From assembly GCA_041608535.1 (NCBI GenBank), contig JBFISM010000078.1, forward strand, positions 1-17,071: a stretch of 17,071 nt of DNA, given 5' to 3'. The stretch is from JBFISM01 sp041608535 (GTDB lineage: Bacteria; Actinomycetota; Acidimicrobiia; Spongiisociales; UBA5794). The notes under the pieces were generated by a model. It ran no database searches. It worked only from the letters and a program-made list of their open reading frames with translations, and was not told the origin of the DNA. Shown here piece after piece: positions 1 to 7,655 of the stretch (positions are counted from its first letter, which is position 1; every line of letters begins with the position of its first letter). Made by a program: the position numbers and the translations under genes.

Positions 1-16
1 CCCGCCCCTCCTCCCA

Positions 17-34
17 GCCAAGCTCGAGCTTGGC
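17..34. terminator. 18-bp perfect palindrome, possible terminator hairpin
   Basis: GCCAAGCTCGAGCTTGGC is its own reverse complement and can fold as a 7-bp stem with a TCGA loop. It lies 17 bases beyond the stop of the minus-strand gene ending at 51, where a terminator would be expected. On the minus strand it is followed by a G-rich stretch rather than a T run, so it is not a canonical intrinsic terminator. A protein-binding site is an equally good reading. Confidence 0.35.
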
Positions 35-50
35 GCGTCGAAGCCTATGC

Positions 51-863
51 TCACTTGCCGAGTGCGGGCCCCCCAGCCGGGGTGGTGTCGGCCACCGTTG
101 GCCCAGCCGTGACTGCCCACGACCCGTACGCCAACGGATCGGGACCGGTCACCTGACCTGGCGTCGTTGAGATGAAGAAGCCGTACGCACTCGATGTCGT
201 AAAGCTCCCAGTCGCATTGAATGTCGTCGGACCGCCGCTTGCGATACTCAAGCGCAGAGACTCGTACACGCAGAGATGACCGGCTGCTGCCTGGGGATCG
301 GATACTGATCCCGGGCACTCCGCCGGTGCCACAGCTCCAGATTCGATGTAATGCGCGATAGGAGCGCTTGGCATCTCCACACCAAACGAGTGCCCGTCGT
401 TCAGATAGCCCGATGCGCCACCTATCGAGAATGTCCCTCTCACAGTGACGCCCTCGGGAGCGACTCCGCCCGGCAGCAACTCTGAGGCCTCATACCCGTC
501 CACGGTGTCGCTGTCGCCCGCCGTCGTCGCGCTGTCCGCCGTCGTTGCGCTATCCGCCGTTACTGCTGTCGCAGCATCGACGACTTTCTTCTCGGCCAGC
601 CGCCTCATGAAGGCTGCCATTTGCTGGCGCGTTACATTGTCGCCCGGACAATAGGCCGTCCCATCGCCGCATCCAGTCGTGATGCCGTTGTCCTTCATCC
701 ACGCGATGTCGGCGTGGAAAATGTTCGTGTCCGGCACATCTGTGAACTGATGCGAGGCATTGGCGGTCAGCGGTACGGCCACGAGCGTGGTCACCAAGGC
801 AACCAGCCCGTATCGGAGCCAGTTCGGGCGTATCCGCACGACATAGTCGCGAGTGGAGCTCAT
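51..863 (-). CDS. Exported protein with one SLH-like motif and a beta-rich C-terminal domain
   Basis: This is a 270-residue secreted or surface protein. Residues 1-36 form a signal peptide with basic residues, a hydrophobic core at about 19-33, and an ANA cleavage motif before Ser37. Residues 38-90 match one S-layer homology-like unit (FTDVPDTNIFHADIAWM, then GCGDGTAYCPGDNVTRQQM), with C65 and C72 placed as in the upstream peptidase. Residues 95-120 are an Ala/Thr/Asp repeat linker, ending in DTVDGYEASEL, a motif type common in surface and tail-fibre-like proteins. Residues 130-270 are a Gly/Ser/Thr-rich, probably beta-sheet domain that I cannot assign to a family. The ATG at 863 has a strong ribosome-binding site (AGGAGGGAAGG). 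It lies 63 bp downstream of the peptidase gene. A single SLH unit may bind the envelope weakly or act as a protein-protein module. Function is unknown; export and the SLH call are solid. Confidence 0.93.
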   Translation of the reverse strand: MSSTRDYVVRIRPNWLRYGLVALVTTLVAVPLTANASHQFTDVPDTNIFHADIAWMKDNGITTGCGDGTAYCPGDNVTRQQMAAFMRRLAEKKVVDAATAVTADSATTADSATTAGDSDTVDGYEASELLPGGVAPEGVTVRGTFSIGGASGYLNDGHSFGVEMPSAPIAHYIESGAVAPAECPGSVSDPQAAAGHLCVYESLRLSIASGGPTTFNATGSFTTSSAYGFFISTTPGQVTGPDPLAYGSWAVTAGPTVADTTPAGGPALGK

Positions 864-909
864 CCTTCCCTCCTAGCGTTGTGAGCCGGACCAACCCTAC
901 GCACTAGAA

Positions 910-922
910 GCGCCCCGGGCGC
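910..922 (-). terminator. GC-rich hairpin just after the peptidase stop
   Basis: On the minus strand, GCGCCCGGGGCGC begins 4 bases after the peptidase stop codon and is followed by TTCT. The stem is 5-6 bp with a very short loop. It could reduce read-through into the SLH-motif gene at 51-863, but the T tract is poor, so this is only a candidate. Confidence 0.3.
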
Positions 923-926
923 GAGT

Positions 927-3134
927 TCAATCTGCCGTTGCGCGATAGAGCATCGCAACGACCTGGGCGCGAGTGATCGGATCTTTAGGACAGAAGCGAT
1001 CATTGAGTGGGGGATTGCAACCGACGGTCAACCCTGCTGCTGCGATCGATTCGGCCTCCACCGAGAATGGTGATCCAGCCAGGTCAACGAACCTTCCGCC
1101 CGATACAGGAGAGATGTCGAGTGCTCGGACCAGGAAGGCCGCAAACTGGCCCCTCGTAAGCAGATCCGTCGGGCAGAACTCAGCGATGGGTTGCATCCGG
1201 CAACCAGTCGAGATGCCGGCGTTTGCCAGTGCGTTGATGTCATCTTCGAAGAACATATCGCTGTCGTCTGTGAAAGCGTCCGGTCCAGGCTCAAGGTCTA
1301 GGAAGCGAGCCAAGAATGCCGCCGCCTGTGCTCGTGAAGCAGGACGACCGGGGCAGAACGCGTCCTCGGAACAGCCGTTGGTGACACCAGTGGCTGAAGC
1401 CCAAGCGATCGCATCCCGATGGGTGGAATCTTCGGCATCAACGAACGGCTTGCCAGCGAGAACATCACCGATCTGCAGCACTGCTGTGTCGGTGCCATCG
1501 TCTGCGACCGCCGTCAACTGGTATGCCCCTGGTTCGGTGACAACGATCTTCCCGCCGACGGTTCGTCTAGGAGAGCCGTTCAGCAGCCACCACACGTCAG
1601 CAGCGTCGTCGTCGACATCTTCGACAGACGCTTCGACCTCGACCTGCAGTGGCACGAACCCGACCAACGACGACGCCGATGCACTCAGGTCAGGAACTCC
1701 GTTGAGGTCGACTACGAAGACAGCCGAGTCTGTGAGGCCATCCTCGTCGACAACGATGAGCTCCAACGAGTGAGCAGCAGCGTCCGGGATCCACGCGCGC
1801 GCCCTTGGACCACTTGCAAGCCACCTCCCGTCCATACGCCATTCGAACGAGAGCGACGATGCGGTTCGGTCGTACGACGCGGAACCTTCCAGGCCGACAC
1901 CAGACGGGGCAGTCTGGGCGTCTGGAGTCACGACACCCCTTGCAACGGGTCCCGAGACGGAAAATACTGCGGCGCCTGCATCCAGGCGTCCGCCGGTTAC
2001 AAGCCAACCATCCATCTGGCTCAGCGTTTCCGCGTGGTCCAGTAGAGACTCGCGCACGCGCTCGGCCGTAAGGTCCGGAGCTAGCGCCTTCATCAAGGCT
2101 GCGACTCCGGTCACGTGAGCAGACGCGAAGGACGTGCCCGACAAACTGCCCCAAGAATCTCCAGCGACCGTGAGGACATCCTCCCCGGGCGCAGCCAGAT
2201 CCACGGAGCGCCGACCGATGTTGGAGAACTCGCTGATGGCATCCCACCGATCCGATGCGGCTACTGCGATGATGTTGCCGTTCGGGAAACTCGCGGGGAA
2301 GAAGGGGTGTTCGTCGTTGTCAGCTCCCAGGTTGCCAGCGGCAGCCACGACGAGAATGCCAGAATCTTCAGCCATGTCCAGTGCGTCCGAGAGCGGCTCG
2401 AAGAACTCTCCCCGACCTCCAAGCGATAGATTGATGATGTTCGCGCCGTTGCGCACCGAATACTCGACCGCCGCGATCAGGGCCGACATCGAGCACGCCG
2501 CGGCGCACGCACGGACTGCCATCAGGGTTGCATCTGGCGCGACGCCTGCCATCCCTCGTCGGTTCAGCCGTGCTCCGACGATCGCCGCCACCGCGGAACC
2601 GTGGCCAAGCTCATCTCTTGGTTGCGCATCGCTATCTACGAAATCCCAGCCACCTACGTCATCTACGAAGCCGTTGCCGTCGTCGTCAAGACCGTTGGAC
2701 GGAACTTCGGACTCGTTGAGCCACGCTGCCGAGGTCAGGTCGACATGCTCGAAGTCGACTCCGGAATCGATGATCGCAACCACCACCGACGGGTGTCCGG
2801 TCGTGAGCTCCCACGCCTCGATCGCACCAATGTCGGCCCCCGGTGAACCTCGCTCCTGGCCGTGGTTAGAGAGCGACCACTGCTCAGGAAGAAGCGGCTC
2901 ATCGACGGCCAGGCTGACTAGCCGGTCTGGCACGACGAGGGCTCCAAGCCGCTGACTCAACACCTCAGCCTGTTGTGAAGGTGTCCCCGGAAGCTGCTCC
3001 GCAACCCGACGCCATCTCGTAGCTCCCGTAGAATCCTCTCTTACCAGAAACGAGCCTGGCACAACTGTAACTTCGTCGGGCCGATTCTCAACGGCAACCG
3101 ACCCGCTCAGCGCAACCAGAGCTGCTACTAGCAT
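927..3134 (-). CDS. Secreted S8 (subtilisin-family) serine peptidase with three C-terminal SLH-like motifs
   Basis: This 735-residue protein is an extracellular subtilase predicted to stay attached to the cell surface. The catalytic triad is visible: D123 in IIDSGVD, H178 in ELGHGSAVA, and S335 in SGTSFASAHVTG; N268 in AAAGN is the oxyanion-hole residue. An acidic loop at 147-165 (NGLDDDGNGFVDD) is the calcium-binding-like insertion seen in many S8 enzymes. About 65 residues before the catalytic domain could be a short propeptide. Residues 394-478 and 479-557 look like two PKD/Ig-like domains. SLH-like units follow at about 563-613, 619-671 and 681-733, each with a cysteine pair (C588/C594, C645/C654, C706/C715). 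From the ATG at 3134 the signal peptide is short and lacks basic residues. An in-frame CTG at 3158, preceded by AAGGGG at good spacing, would add an Arg-containing N-terminus. The gap to the upstream VOC gene is 28 bp. Substrate is unknown. Confidence 0.95.
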   Translation of the reverse strand: MLVAALVALSGSVAVENRPDEVTVVPGSFLVREDSTGATRWRRVAEQLPGTPSQQAEVLSQRLGALVVPDRLVSLAVDEPLLPEQWSLSNHGQERGSPGADIGAIEAWELTTGHPSVVVAIIDSGVDFEHVDLTSAAWLNESEVPSNGLDDDGNGFVDDVGGWDFVDSDAQPRDELGHGSAVAAIVGARLNRRGMAGVAPDATLMAVRACAAACSMSALIAAVEYSVRNGANIINLSLGGRGEFFEPLSDALDMAEDSGILVVAAAGNLGADNDEHPFFPASFPNGNIIAVAASDRWDAISEFSNIGRRSVDLAAPGEDVLTVAGDSWGSLSGTSFASAHVTGVAALMKALAPDLTAERVRESLLDHAETLSQMDGWLVTGGRLDAGAAVFSVSGPVARGVVTPDAQTAPSGVGLEGSASYDRTASSLSFEWRMDGRWLASGPRARAWIPDAAAHSLELIVVDEDGLTDSAVFVVDLNGVPDLSASASSLVGFVPLQVEVEASVEDVDDDAADVWWLLNGSPRRTVGGKIVVTEPGAYQLTAVADDGTDTAVLQIGDVLAGKPFVDAEDSTHRDAIAWASATGVTNGCSEDAFCPGRPASRAQAAAFLARFLDLEPGPDAFTDDSDMFFEDDINALANAGISTGCRMQPIAEFCPTDLLTRGQFAAFLVRALDISPVSGGRFVDLAGSPFSVEAESIAAAGLTVGCNPPLNDRFCPKDPITRAQVVAMLYRATAD

Positions 3135-3162
3135 CCGAATCGAGGACGTGGCTCCCAGAGCA

Positions 3163-3516
3163 TCACCCCTTCGTCACGAATTCCAGGCGGTTGCCGAAGG
3201 GGTCTTCGCTGTAGACGCGGCGATAGCCCGGCAACAGCTCATCGCGCACCACCGACCGCGAAGCGCCCGCCAGGCGCCCGGCCAACTCCTCCAGGTCGTC
3301 CACCTCGAACGCCGGATGGGCCTTGCGGGCGGGGCGGAAATCCTCGTCCACTCCACAGTGCAGCTCCGCCTGGCCGTTGCGGAACCACACCCCGCCCCGA
3401 CTCCGTAGACCTTCGGGCTTGTCGATGACGTCGAACCCGACGACGTCGCGCCAGAACTTCTTCGCCTGTTTCTCTCCCCCCGCCGGGATGGCGAGCTGCA
3501 CGTGGTGATACTTCAC
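3163..3516 (-). CDS. VOC-superfamily (glyoxalase/dioxygenase-fold) protein
   Basis: This 117-residue cytoplasmic protein has the vicinal-oxygen-chelate fold layout of two beta-alpha-beta-beta-beta modules. It starts VKYHHVQLAIPAGGE, with a histidine in the first strand; E51 and H53 lie in QAELHC, H67 in KAHPAFEV, and E112 in the final strand after EDPFGNRLEF. These are the positions where VOC enzymes bind a metal. The family includes glyoxalases, extradiol dioxygenases and fosfomycin-type resistance proteins; the substrate cannot be read from this sequence. I chose the GTG at 3516 because homology-like sequence begins exactly there and GGTGGA lies just upstream. The frame stays open to an ATG at 3756, but those 80 residues look like non-coding translation. 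The gene lies 28 bp upstream of the S8 peptidase gene and may be co-transcribed with it, though the functional link is obscure. Confidence 0.85.
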   Translation of the reverse strand: MKYHHVQLAIPAGGEKQAKKFWRDVVGFDVIDKPEGLRSRGGVWFRNGQAELHCGVDEDFRPARKAHPAFEVDDLEELAGRLAGASRSVVRDELLPGYRRVYSEDPFGNRLEFVTKG

Positions 3517-3824
3517 CGTTCCACCCGCTTCGATCCTGCCACGACGAACCGGCCAGTTCGCACGAGCACCATGAGACACTTCATGACGAGCGATCGTAGC
3601 CACCGCGCCGAGCAGACTCCGGGACGCCGACGACGATTCGACCAAGCCGATGCCGCCGGCCATGCGTTGCAGGTCGCGGAATCGAACAACCGTCTCACCC
3701 GAAGAGCTGCTCACAGCCGTAGAATCGGACCGGTACGACTGGACGCGACGCGTCAAGGGGTGGAGGACCGTCGGGTGAGAGACGGACAGGAGTCAGCAGA
3801 ACACAACGCGCCTGAGGTGCGGCC
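3517..3824. other. Divergent intergenic region between the VOC gene and the polysaccharide locus
   Basis: These 308 bases separate the minus-strand VOC gene from the plus-strand Wzy-like gene and should hold promoters for both. TAGAAT at 3720-3725 could be a -10 element on the plus strand, but I see no convincing -35 partner. No tRNA, repeat or strong hairpin stands out. Open frames exist on both strands here but none resembles a protein. Confidence 0.5.
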
Positions 3825-5330
3825 ATGACCATGCGCCGAATCGCCTACCAGTTGATGCTCGCCACACTGGTCACGATCCCGTTCGAGGACGTCGTCAAGC
3901 TGCCCGGCCTGGGAACGGTCGCCCGTCTCTTTGGCCTTGCTGCGTTCGCCACCTGGGCTGTCTCTGCGCTCGCATCGGGAACGATGAGAAAGCCGGATGC
4001 CTCCCACGTATTCGCATACGGCCTCGTCGTTTGGGTGGGCCTCGGCGTCTTCTGGTCATTCGACCCGGGCAGCACGCTCGATCGGATCGAGACATTCCTG
4101 CAACTGCTGGCTCTGTCGTTGCTGGTATGGGATCTCGTCGACTCGGCTGCGGCTGTACGGGCGTCGATCCAGGCTCTGGTCATCGGCCTGTCGGTGGCAG
4201 CAGGCAGCGTGTTCGTCAACTTCGCTCGCGGCGTGGAGGCCTATTACGGGCGCTTTGCATCGTCGGGATCGGACCCGAACTATCTCGCTATGACCCTGGC
4301 ATTGGGTATGCCGTTTGCGTGGTACCTAGCCCACCACTCGCCACGACGCGCTCTTCGAATCGCCAACGGGGCTTACCTTCCGGTCGCCGCGGTCGCGGTG
4401 GCGCTCACGGGTTCACGAGGCGGGCTTCTGGCGACCTCCGTCGCATTGTTCTACATCCTCGTCACGATTCGTCGCCTTCGACCTGCCGGATTCATCGCAC
4501 TGCTGATTCTTCTCGGAGTGGCAACGGCGACGGCCATCCAGGTGGTTCCCGAGTCGTCGTTCGAGCGAATCGCTTCGGTGGACGAGGAGCTCATCGACGG
4601 CGATCTCAACGGCCGAGCGGGCATATGGCTGGAGGCGCGCGATGCATTCTTCGATCGTCCTGTGCTCGGTATCGGACCAGGGGCCAGCCGCGCGACCCTA
4701 CCGACCGGCAAGGTCGGGCATAACGTCGTCATCACTGTCGCGCTCGAACTCGGCATCGTCGGGCTTGCGCTGTTCGTCGGATTCGTCGCCGGCACCTTGC
4801 GGTACCTCCGCTCCCTTCCGACGTCCGACAGGCGCCTCTGGCTGTCAGTTGTCGCAGTATGGGGCGTGGGGTCGCTGTCTCTCAGTCTCGAAACGCGGAA
4901 GCTGACGTGGGTGCTGTTCAACCTCGTGCTCGTTGCATCGGTTGCAGCTCGAGCGCACTGGTTCATCGGCGATGCAACCCAATCGGTGCAACCTTCGTCG
5001 AGTCAGGACCCAGATGACGCACGGCCGTTGTCGCTGACGACAGCAGTCACTGCGGGACCGATCGCCGATGCCCCGGGGCGGCCGCGCTACGCGACCGACA
5101 CCGTGGGGTTCAGACCACTGGAGGTGGCGAATCCCGGCCGGCTTCTGAGCGTGAACACTGCGTCGACGGACGACCTGGTCCGTGTCGACGGAATCGGACC
5201 GAGAACAGCGGAGGCGATCGTGGCACGCCGCAGCTCGATCGGACGATACAGGTCCGTCGACGACCTCCTCGACGTGCCCGGGATTGGGCCGGCCCGGCTC
5301 CGGAAGATTCGGCCGCTGGTGCGGATCTGA
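3825..5330 (+). CDS. Wzy/O-antigen-ligase-like membrane protein fused to a ComEA-type helix-hairpin-helix domain
   Basis: This 501-residue protein joins two families. Residues 1-380 form a polytopic membrane protein of roughly 11-12 hydrophobic segments with O-antigen ligase/polymerase signatures: SGSDPNYLA at 147-155, LTGSRGG at 194-200, NGRAGIWLEA at 262-271, DRPVLGIGPG at 277-286, and GHN at 298-300 in or beside the large periplasm-side loop. Such proteins polymerise or transfer lipid-linked glycan units outside the membrane. A flexible linker (about 381-437) leads to residues 438-501, a textbook tandem HhH unit: SVNTASTDDLVRVDGIGPRT, then VPGIGPARLRKI at 484-495, as in the DNA receptor ComEA. 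The ATG at 3825 follows GAGGTG at proper spacing. It heads the exopolysaccharide locus. The fusion is continuous in one frame with no sign of a frameshift. Polymerase versus ligase cannot be decided from sequence, and the role of the HhH tail is unknown. Confidence 0.92.
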   Translation: MTMRRIAYQLMLATLVTIPFEDVVKLPGLGTVARLFGLAAFATWAVSALASGTMRKPDASHVFAYGLVVWVGLGVFWSFDPGSTLDRIETFLQLLALSLLVWDLVDSAAAVRASIQALVIGLSVAAGSVFVNFARGVEAYYGRFASSGSDPNYLAMTLALGMPFAWYLAHHSPRRALRIANGAYLPVAAVAVALTGSRGGLLATSVALFYILVTIRRLRPAGFIALLILLGVATATAIQVVPESSFERIASVDEELIDGDLNGRAGIWLEARDAFFDRPVLGIGPGASRATLPTGKVGHNVVITVALELGIVGLALFVGFVAGTLRYLRSLPTSDRRLWLSVVAVWGVGSLSLSLETRKLTWVLFNLVLVASVAARAHWFIGDATQSVQPSSSQDPDDARPLSLTTAVTAGPIADAPGRPRYATDTVGFRPLEVANPGRLLSVNTASTDDLVRVDGIGPRTAEAIVARRSSIGRYRSVDDLLDVPGIGPARLRKIRPLVRI

Positions 5331-5475
5331 AACCGGCGGCCACGACGACCATGTCTCACCAGCGACCATTTCCACGCCCACCAGCCAGACCTCAACCGAC
5401 GCCGGGACTTCTCACGGAGCGGTGCCATCGCTCTTGCGACGAACTCTCGCCCGACTTGCCCTTGCGGGGCGCTGA

Positions 5476-5481
5476 TACCAT
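5476..5481 (+). promoter_or_regulatory. Possible -10 element for a leaderless transcript
   Basis: TACCAT fits the actinobacterial -10 pattern TANNNT and ends 9 bases before the ATG at 5491. No Shine-Dalgarno sequence lies between them (tcttcggctc). A start site 6-9 bases downstream of the -10 would put the transcript end at or next to the start codon, as in leaderless actinobacterial mRNAs. There is no clear -35, so this is tentative. The rest of 5331-5490 shows nothing else. Confidence 0.35.
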
Positions 5482-5490
5482 CTTCGGCTC

Positions 5491-6936
5491 ATGACGGGTC
5501 CTCATGCTCCAATTGCGCTCGTCGCGCGCCTCACCGACCTGTTCGAGGAACAGGGCATTCGCTACTGCCATTGGAAGAGCAATGCCGCCATCGACCGGTC
5601 GGAGGCAGGCGAGAATGATCTGGACTTGCTCGTCGATCGAAGCCAGGCAACGGCGTTTCGAGAAGTCCTGTCGCGGGCCGGCTTCGTGCGAGTAGAGCGA
5701 CAGCAGAAGCCGTTTCCTCCAGCCAAAGAGGACTACTTCGGTCGCGATGACAAGACCGGCAAACTCGTACATGTCGACGCTCATTTTCAGCTCGTTCTCG
5801 GACACGACCGCACGAAGAACTATCGGGTCCCGTTGGAAGAGGCCTTTCTGGAATCCGCTACGCGGCCTGGACTCCTTCGGGTACCTGCTCCAGAGCTCGA
5901 GTACATCGTCCTGCTCATCAGGATGGTGCTCAAGTACGCCATCTGGGACGAGGTCGCATGGCAGGCGCTGCGCGGCCGACGGGCCGGCCCCAAACCTTCC
6001 GAACGAGACGAGCTCGCCCACCTCGAGCAGGAAATAAGTCGGGACAAGCTCGCAGAGATCGTCCAAACGAGCGTGCCGTGGCTCACGACCAGACTCATCG
6101 CCGACTGCGCTCGAGTGGCCGAGAACGAGGCCTCTCTGCGAGCACGCCTCAGCATCGGAAGGCAGGTACGGCGCCGCTTGGTCGCTCATGCACAACACGG
6201 CGAGCTGGCAGACGGAGCGCTGCGAGTGGGCCGCCGTGTCTCCGGAACACTTCATCGCCGCATGGGTATCGAACATGGATTTCGCCTGGCCCACGGCGGA
6301 GCGATCGTCGCAATCATCGGAGGCGACGGCAGCGGCAAATCGACCGCAGTGGAAGAAGTCTCCCGCTGGTTGAGCCACGAGTTGGACGTCCGTCAGATCC
6401 ATCTCGGCAAGCCCGACTGGTCGGTGGTCACCTACGCCGTGCGGGGAGCGTTCAAGCTCGTGTCGATGGCAAGGCGCTCCTCCGACGAACCGCCGTATCG
6501 GGCCATGGCCTGGCTGGCATGCACGGGTCGTGACCGCTACCTCACCTATCGCAAGGCCCGCCGTTTTGCCGACAGAGGGGGGGTGGTCATCTCGGATCGC
6601 TATCCCCATCCCTCCCTCGAATCCATGGATGTCCCTCTGATCGACCGTCTGGACAGACCCGAGTCCGGCACTCGGGTCGGGCGGATGCTGCAACGGATTG
6701 AGCGGAGGTATCACGACGCCATCGAGATGCCTGAGGTCGTGGTGGTGCTCAAGGTCGATCCGGAGACGGCGGCTCAGCGCAAGACCGACGAGCCTTTCGA
6801 CTACGTCTTGCGCCGCTCAGCCGAGGTGTGGGAGATCGACTGGGAATCAGCCGGCGTCTCGATCGTCGATGGAACCCGACCCAAGGAAGAGGTTGCGTCC
6901 CAGCTCAAAGCGATGATATGGGAGGCCCTTGCGTGA
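5491..6936 (+). CDS. Nucleotidyltransferase-like domain fused to a thymidylate-kinase-like P-loop domain
   Basis: This 481-residue cytoplasmic protein has two parts. The N-terminal part resembles the nucleotidyltransferase fold: WKSN at 28-31, ENDLDLLV at 41-48 giving acidic residues D43 and D45, and HVDAHFQL at 94-101 giving a third acid, D96. The C-terminal part is a thymidylate-kinase-like P-loop domain: Walker A GGDGSGKST at 277-285, a DRY-type motif SDRYPHP at 368-374, and a lid-like LKVDPETAAQRK at 420-431. Residues 170-265 are a charged, probably helical connector. Proteins of this two-domain kind occur in capsule and exopolysaccharide loci, but their reaction is not established. The real substrate could be a sugar, a lipid carrier or a nucleotide. 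It follows the Wzy-like gene after 160 bp and overlaps the next P-loop gene by 4 bp (GTGA), implying coupled translation. Domain calls are good; function is open. Confidence 0.9.
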   Translation: MTGPHAPIALVARLTDLFEEQGIRYCHWKSNAAIDRSEAGENDLDLLVDRSQATAFREVLSRAGFVRVERQQKPFPPAKEDYFGRDDKTGKLVHVDAHFQLVLGHDRTKNYRVPLEEAFLESATRPGLLRVPAPELEYIVLLIRMVLKYAIWDEVAWQALRGRRAGPKPSERDELAHLEQEISRDKLAEIVQTSVPWLTTRLIADCARVAENEASLRARLSIGRQVRRRLVAHAQHGELADGALRVGRRVSGTLHRRMGIEHGFRLAHGGAIVAIIGGDGSGKSTAVEEVSRWLSHELDVRQIHLGKPDWSVVTYAVRGAFKLVSMARRSSDEPPYRAMAWLACTGRDRYLTYRKARRFADRGGVVISDRYPHPSLESMDVPLIDRLDRPESGTRVGRMLQRIERRYHDAIEMPEVVVVLKVDPETAAQRKTDEPFDYVLRRSAEVWEIDWESAGVSIVDGTRPKEEVASQLKAMIWEALA

Positions 6937-7655
6937 AAGGAGCCGACGACGACTCGCTGATCGTCGAGATCGCAGGCGTGGCGGGCGCCGGGAAAACGAC
7001 ACTGGCCAGCGCGATGGGCGCCGCTCATCCCGCCTCCCGAAGCGACGAGCCCCTCCAGTTGCGCAGCGTGGATCATCTCCCATCGGTGCTGCGCAGCGTC
7101 CCTCGTCTGATCCCGCTTCTGGCCCAATCGGCAGCCCGGGGCAAGATTCCTTCCTGGACCGAGCTGAAACTCGTCATCTACCTCATGGAATGGCCACGGC
7201 GCCTCCAGCGCCATGTTGCCTATCGGACCGGTTTGACGATCATCGACCAGGGTCCCGTCTACGGGCTGGCCCGTCTGGGGCGGACGGAACGACCCATGAG
7301 TGGCACAGAGCCGTCGAGCCCTTGGTGGGCGGCAGTCGCGGGAGCGTGGTTCGATGTGTTGGATGCCGTGATCTGGCTGGATGCACCCAATGACATCCTC
7401 CAAGACCGGGTCCAGACCCGATCTCAAGATCACGAGGTAAAGGGCCGATCAGACGCCGAGGCGATGAGGTTCATCGACGATTACCGGGCGAGCTATCAAC
7501 AGGTGCTCGCTCGCATGGAGCGCCCGGGAGGACCGGTGGTGATGCGCTACGACACGAGCACTCAGTCTGCATCCGCGGTGGCGGCGGATGCGCTCCAACG
7601 CTTGCGCTCTGATTCCGATCAGCCCGGGCCAGACGCCAAGGGTGCCTCGTTGTGA
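6933..7655 (+). CDS. Small P-loop kinase-like protein of the exopolysaccharide locus
   Basis: This is a 240-residue cytoplasmic protein. It starts at a GTG overlapping the previous stop as GTGA, with GGGAGG 7 bases upstream. The open frame extends further upstream, but that part lies inside the preceding gene. Walker A is GVAGAGKT at 15-22. IIDQGPVYGL at 103-112 sits where nucleotide kinases carry the DR-type motif, here DQG. WLDAPNDILQDRVQTR at 148-163 looks like the strand and lid region of the thymidylate or adenylylsulfate kinase superfamily. The end (about 224-240) is polar and probably disordered. It is paired with the preceding kinase-like fusion and overlaps the following glycosyltransferase by 4 bp, so the three are probably one translational unit. 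It may phosphorylate a precursor, or act as an ATPase partner; the substrate cannot be inferred. An APS kinase role tied to the nearby sulfotransferase is tempting but unsupported. Confidence 0.88.
   Translation: MKGADDDSLIVEIAGVAGAGKTTLASAMGAAHPASRSDEPLQLRSVDHLPSVLRSVPRLIPLLAQSAARGKIPSWTELKLVIYLMEWPRRLQRHVAYRTGLTIIDQGPVYGLARLGRTERPMSGTEPSSPWWAAVAGAWFDVLDAVIWLDAPNDILQDRVQTRSQDHEVKGRSDAEAMRFIDDYRASYQQVLARMERPGGPVVMRYDTSTQSASAVAADALQRLRSDSDQPGPDAKGASL

Noticed and set aside
3517..3756. N-terminal extension of the VOC protein to an ATG at 3756
   Set aside because: The extra 80 residues are low in fold-like pattern and VOC homology begins exactly at the GTG at 3516, which has a ribosome-binding site.
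5392..6714. Minus-strand open frame (440 codons) opposite the kinase-like fusion gene
   Set aside because: It has no recognisable domain, and the plus strand carries Walker A and nucleotidyltransferase motifs.
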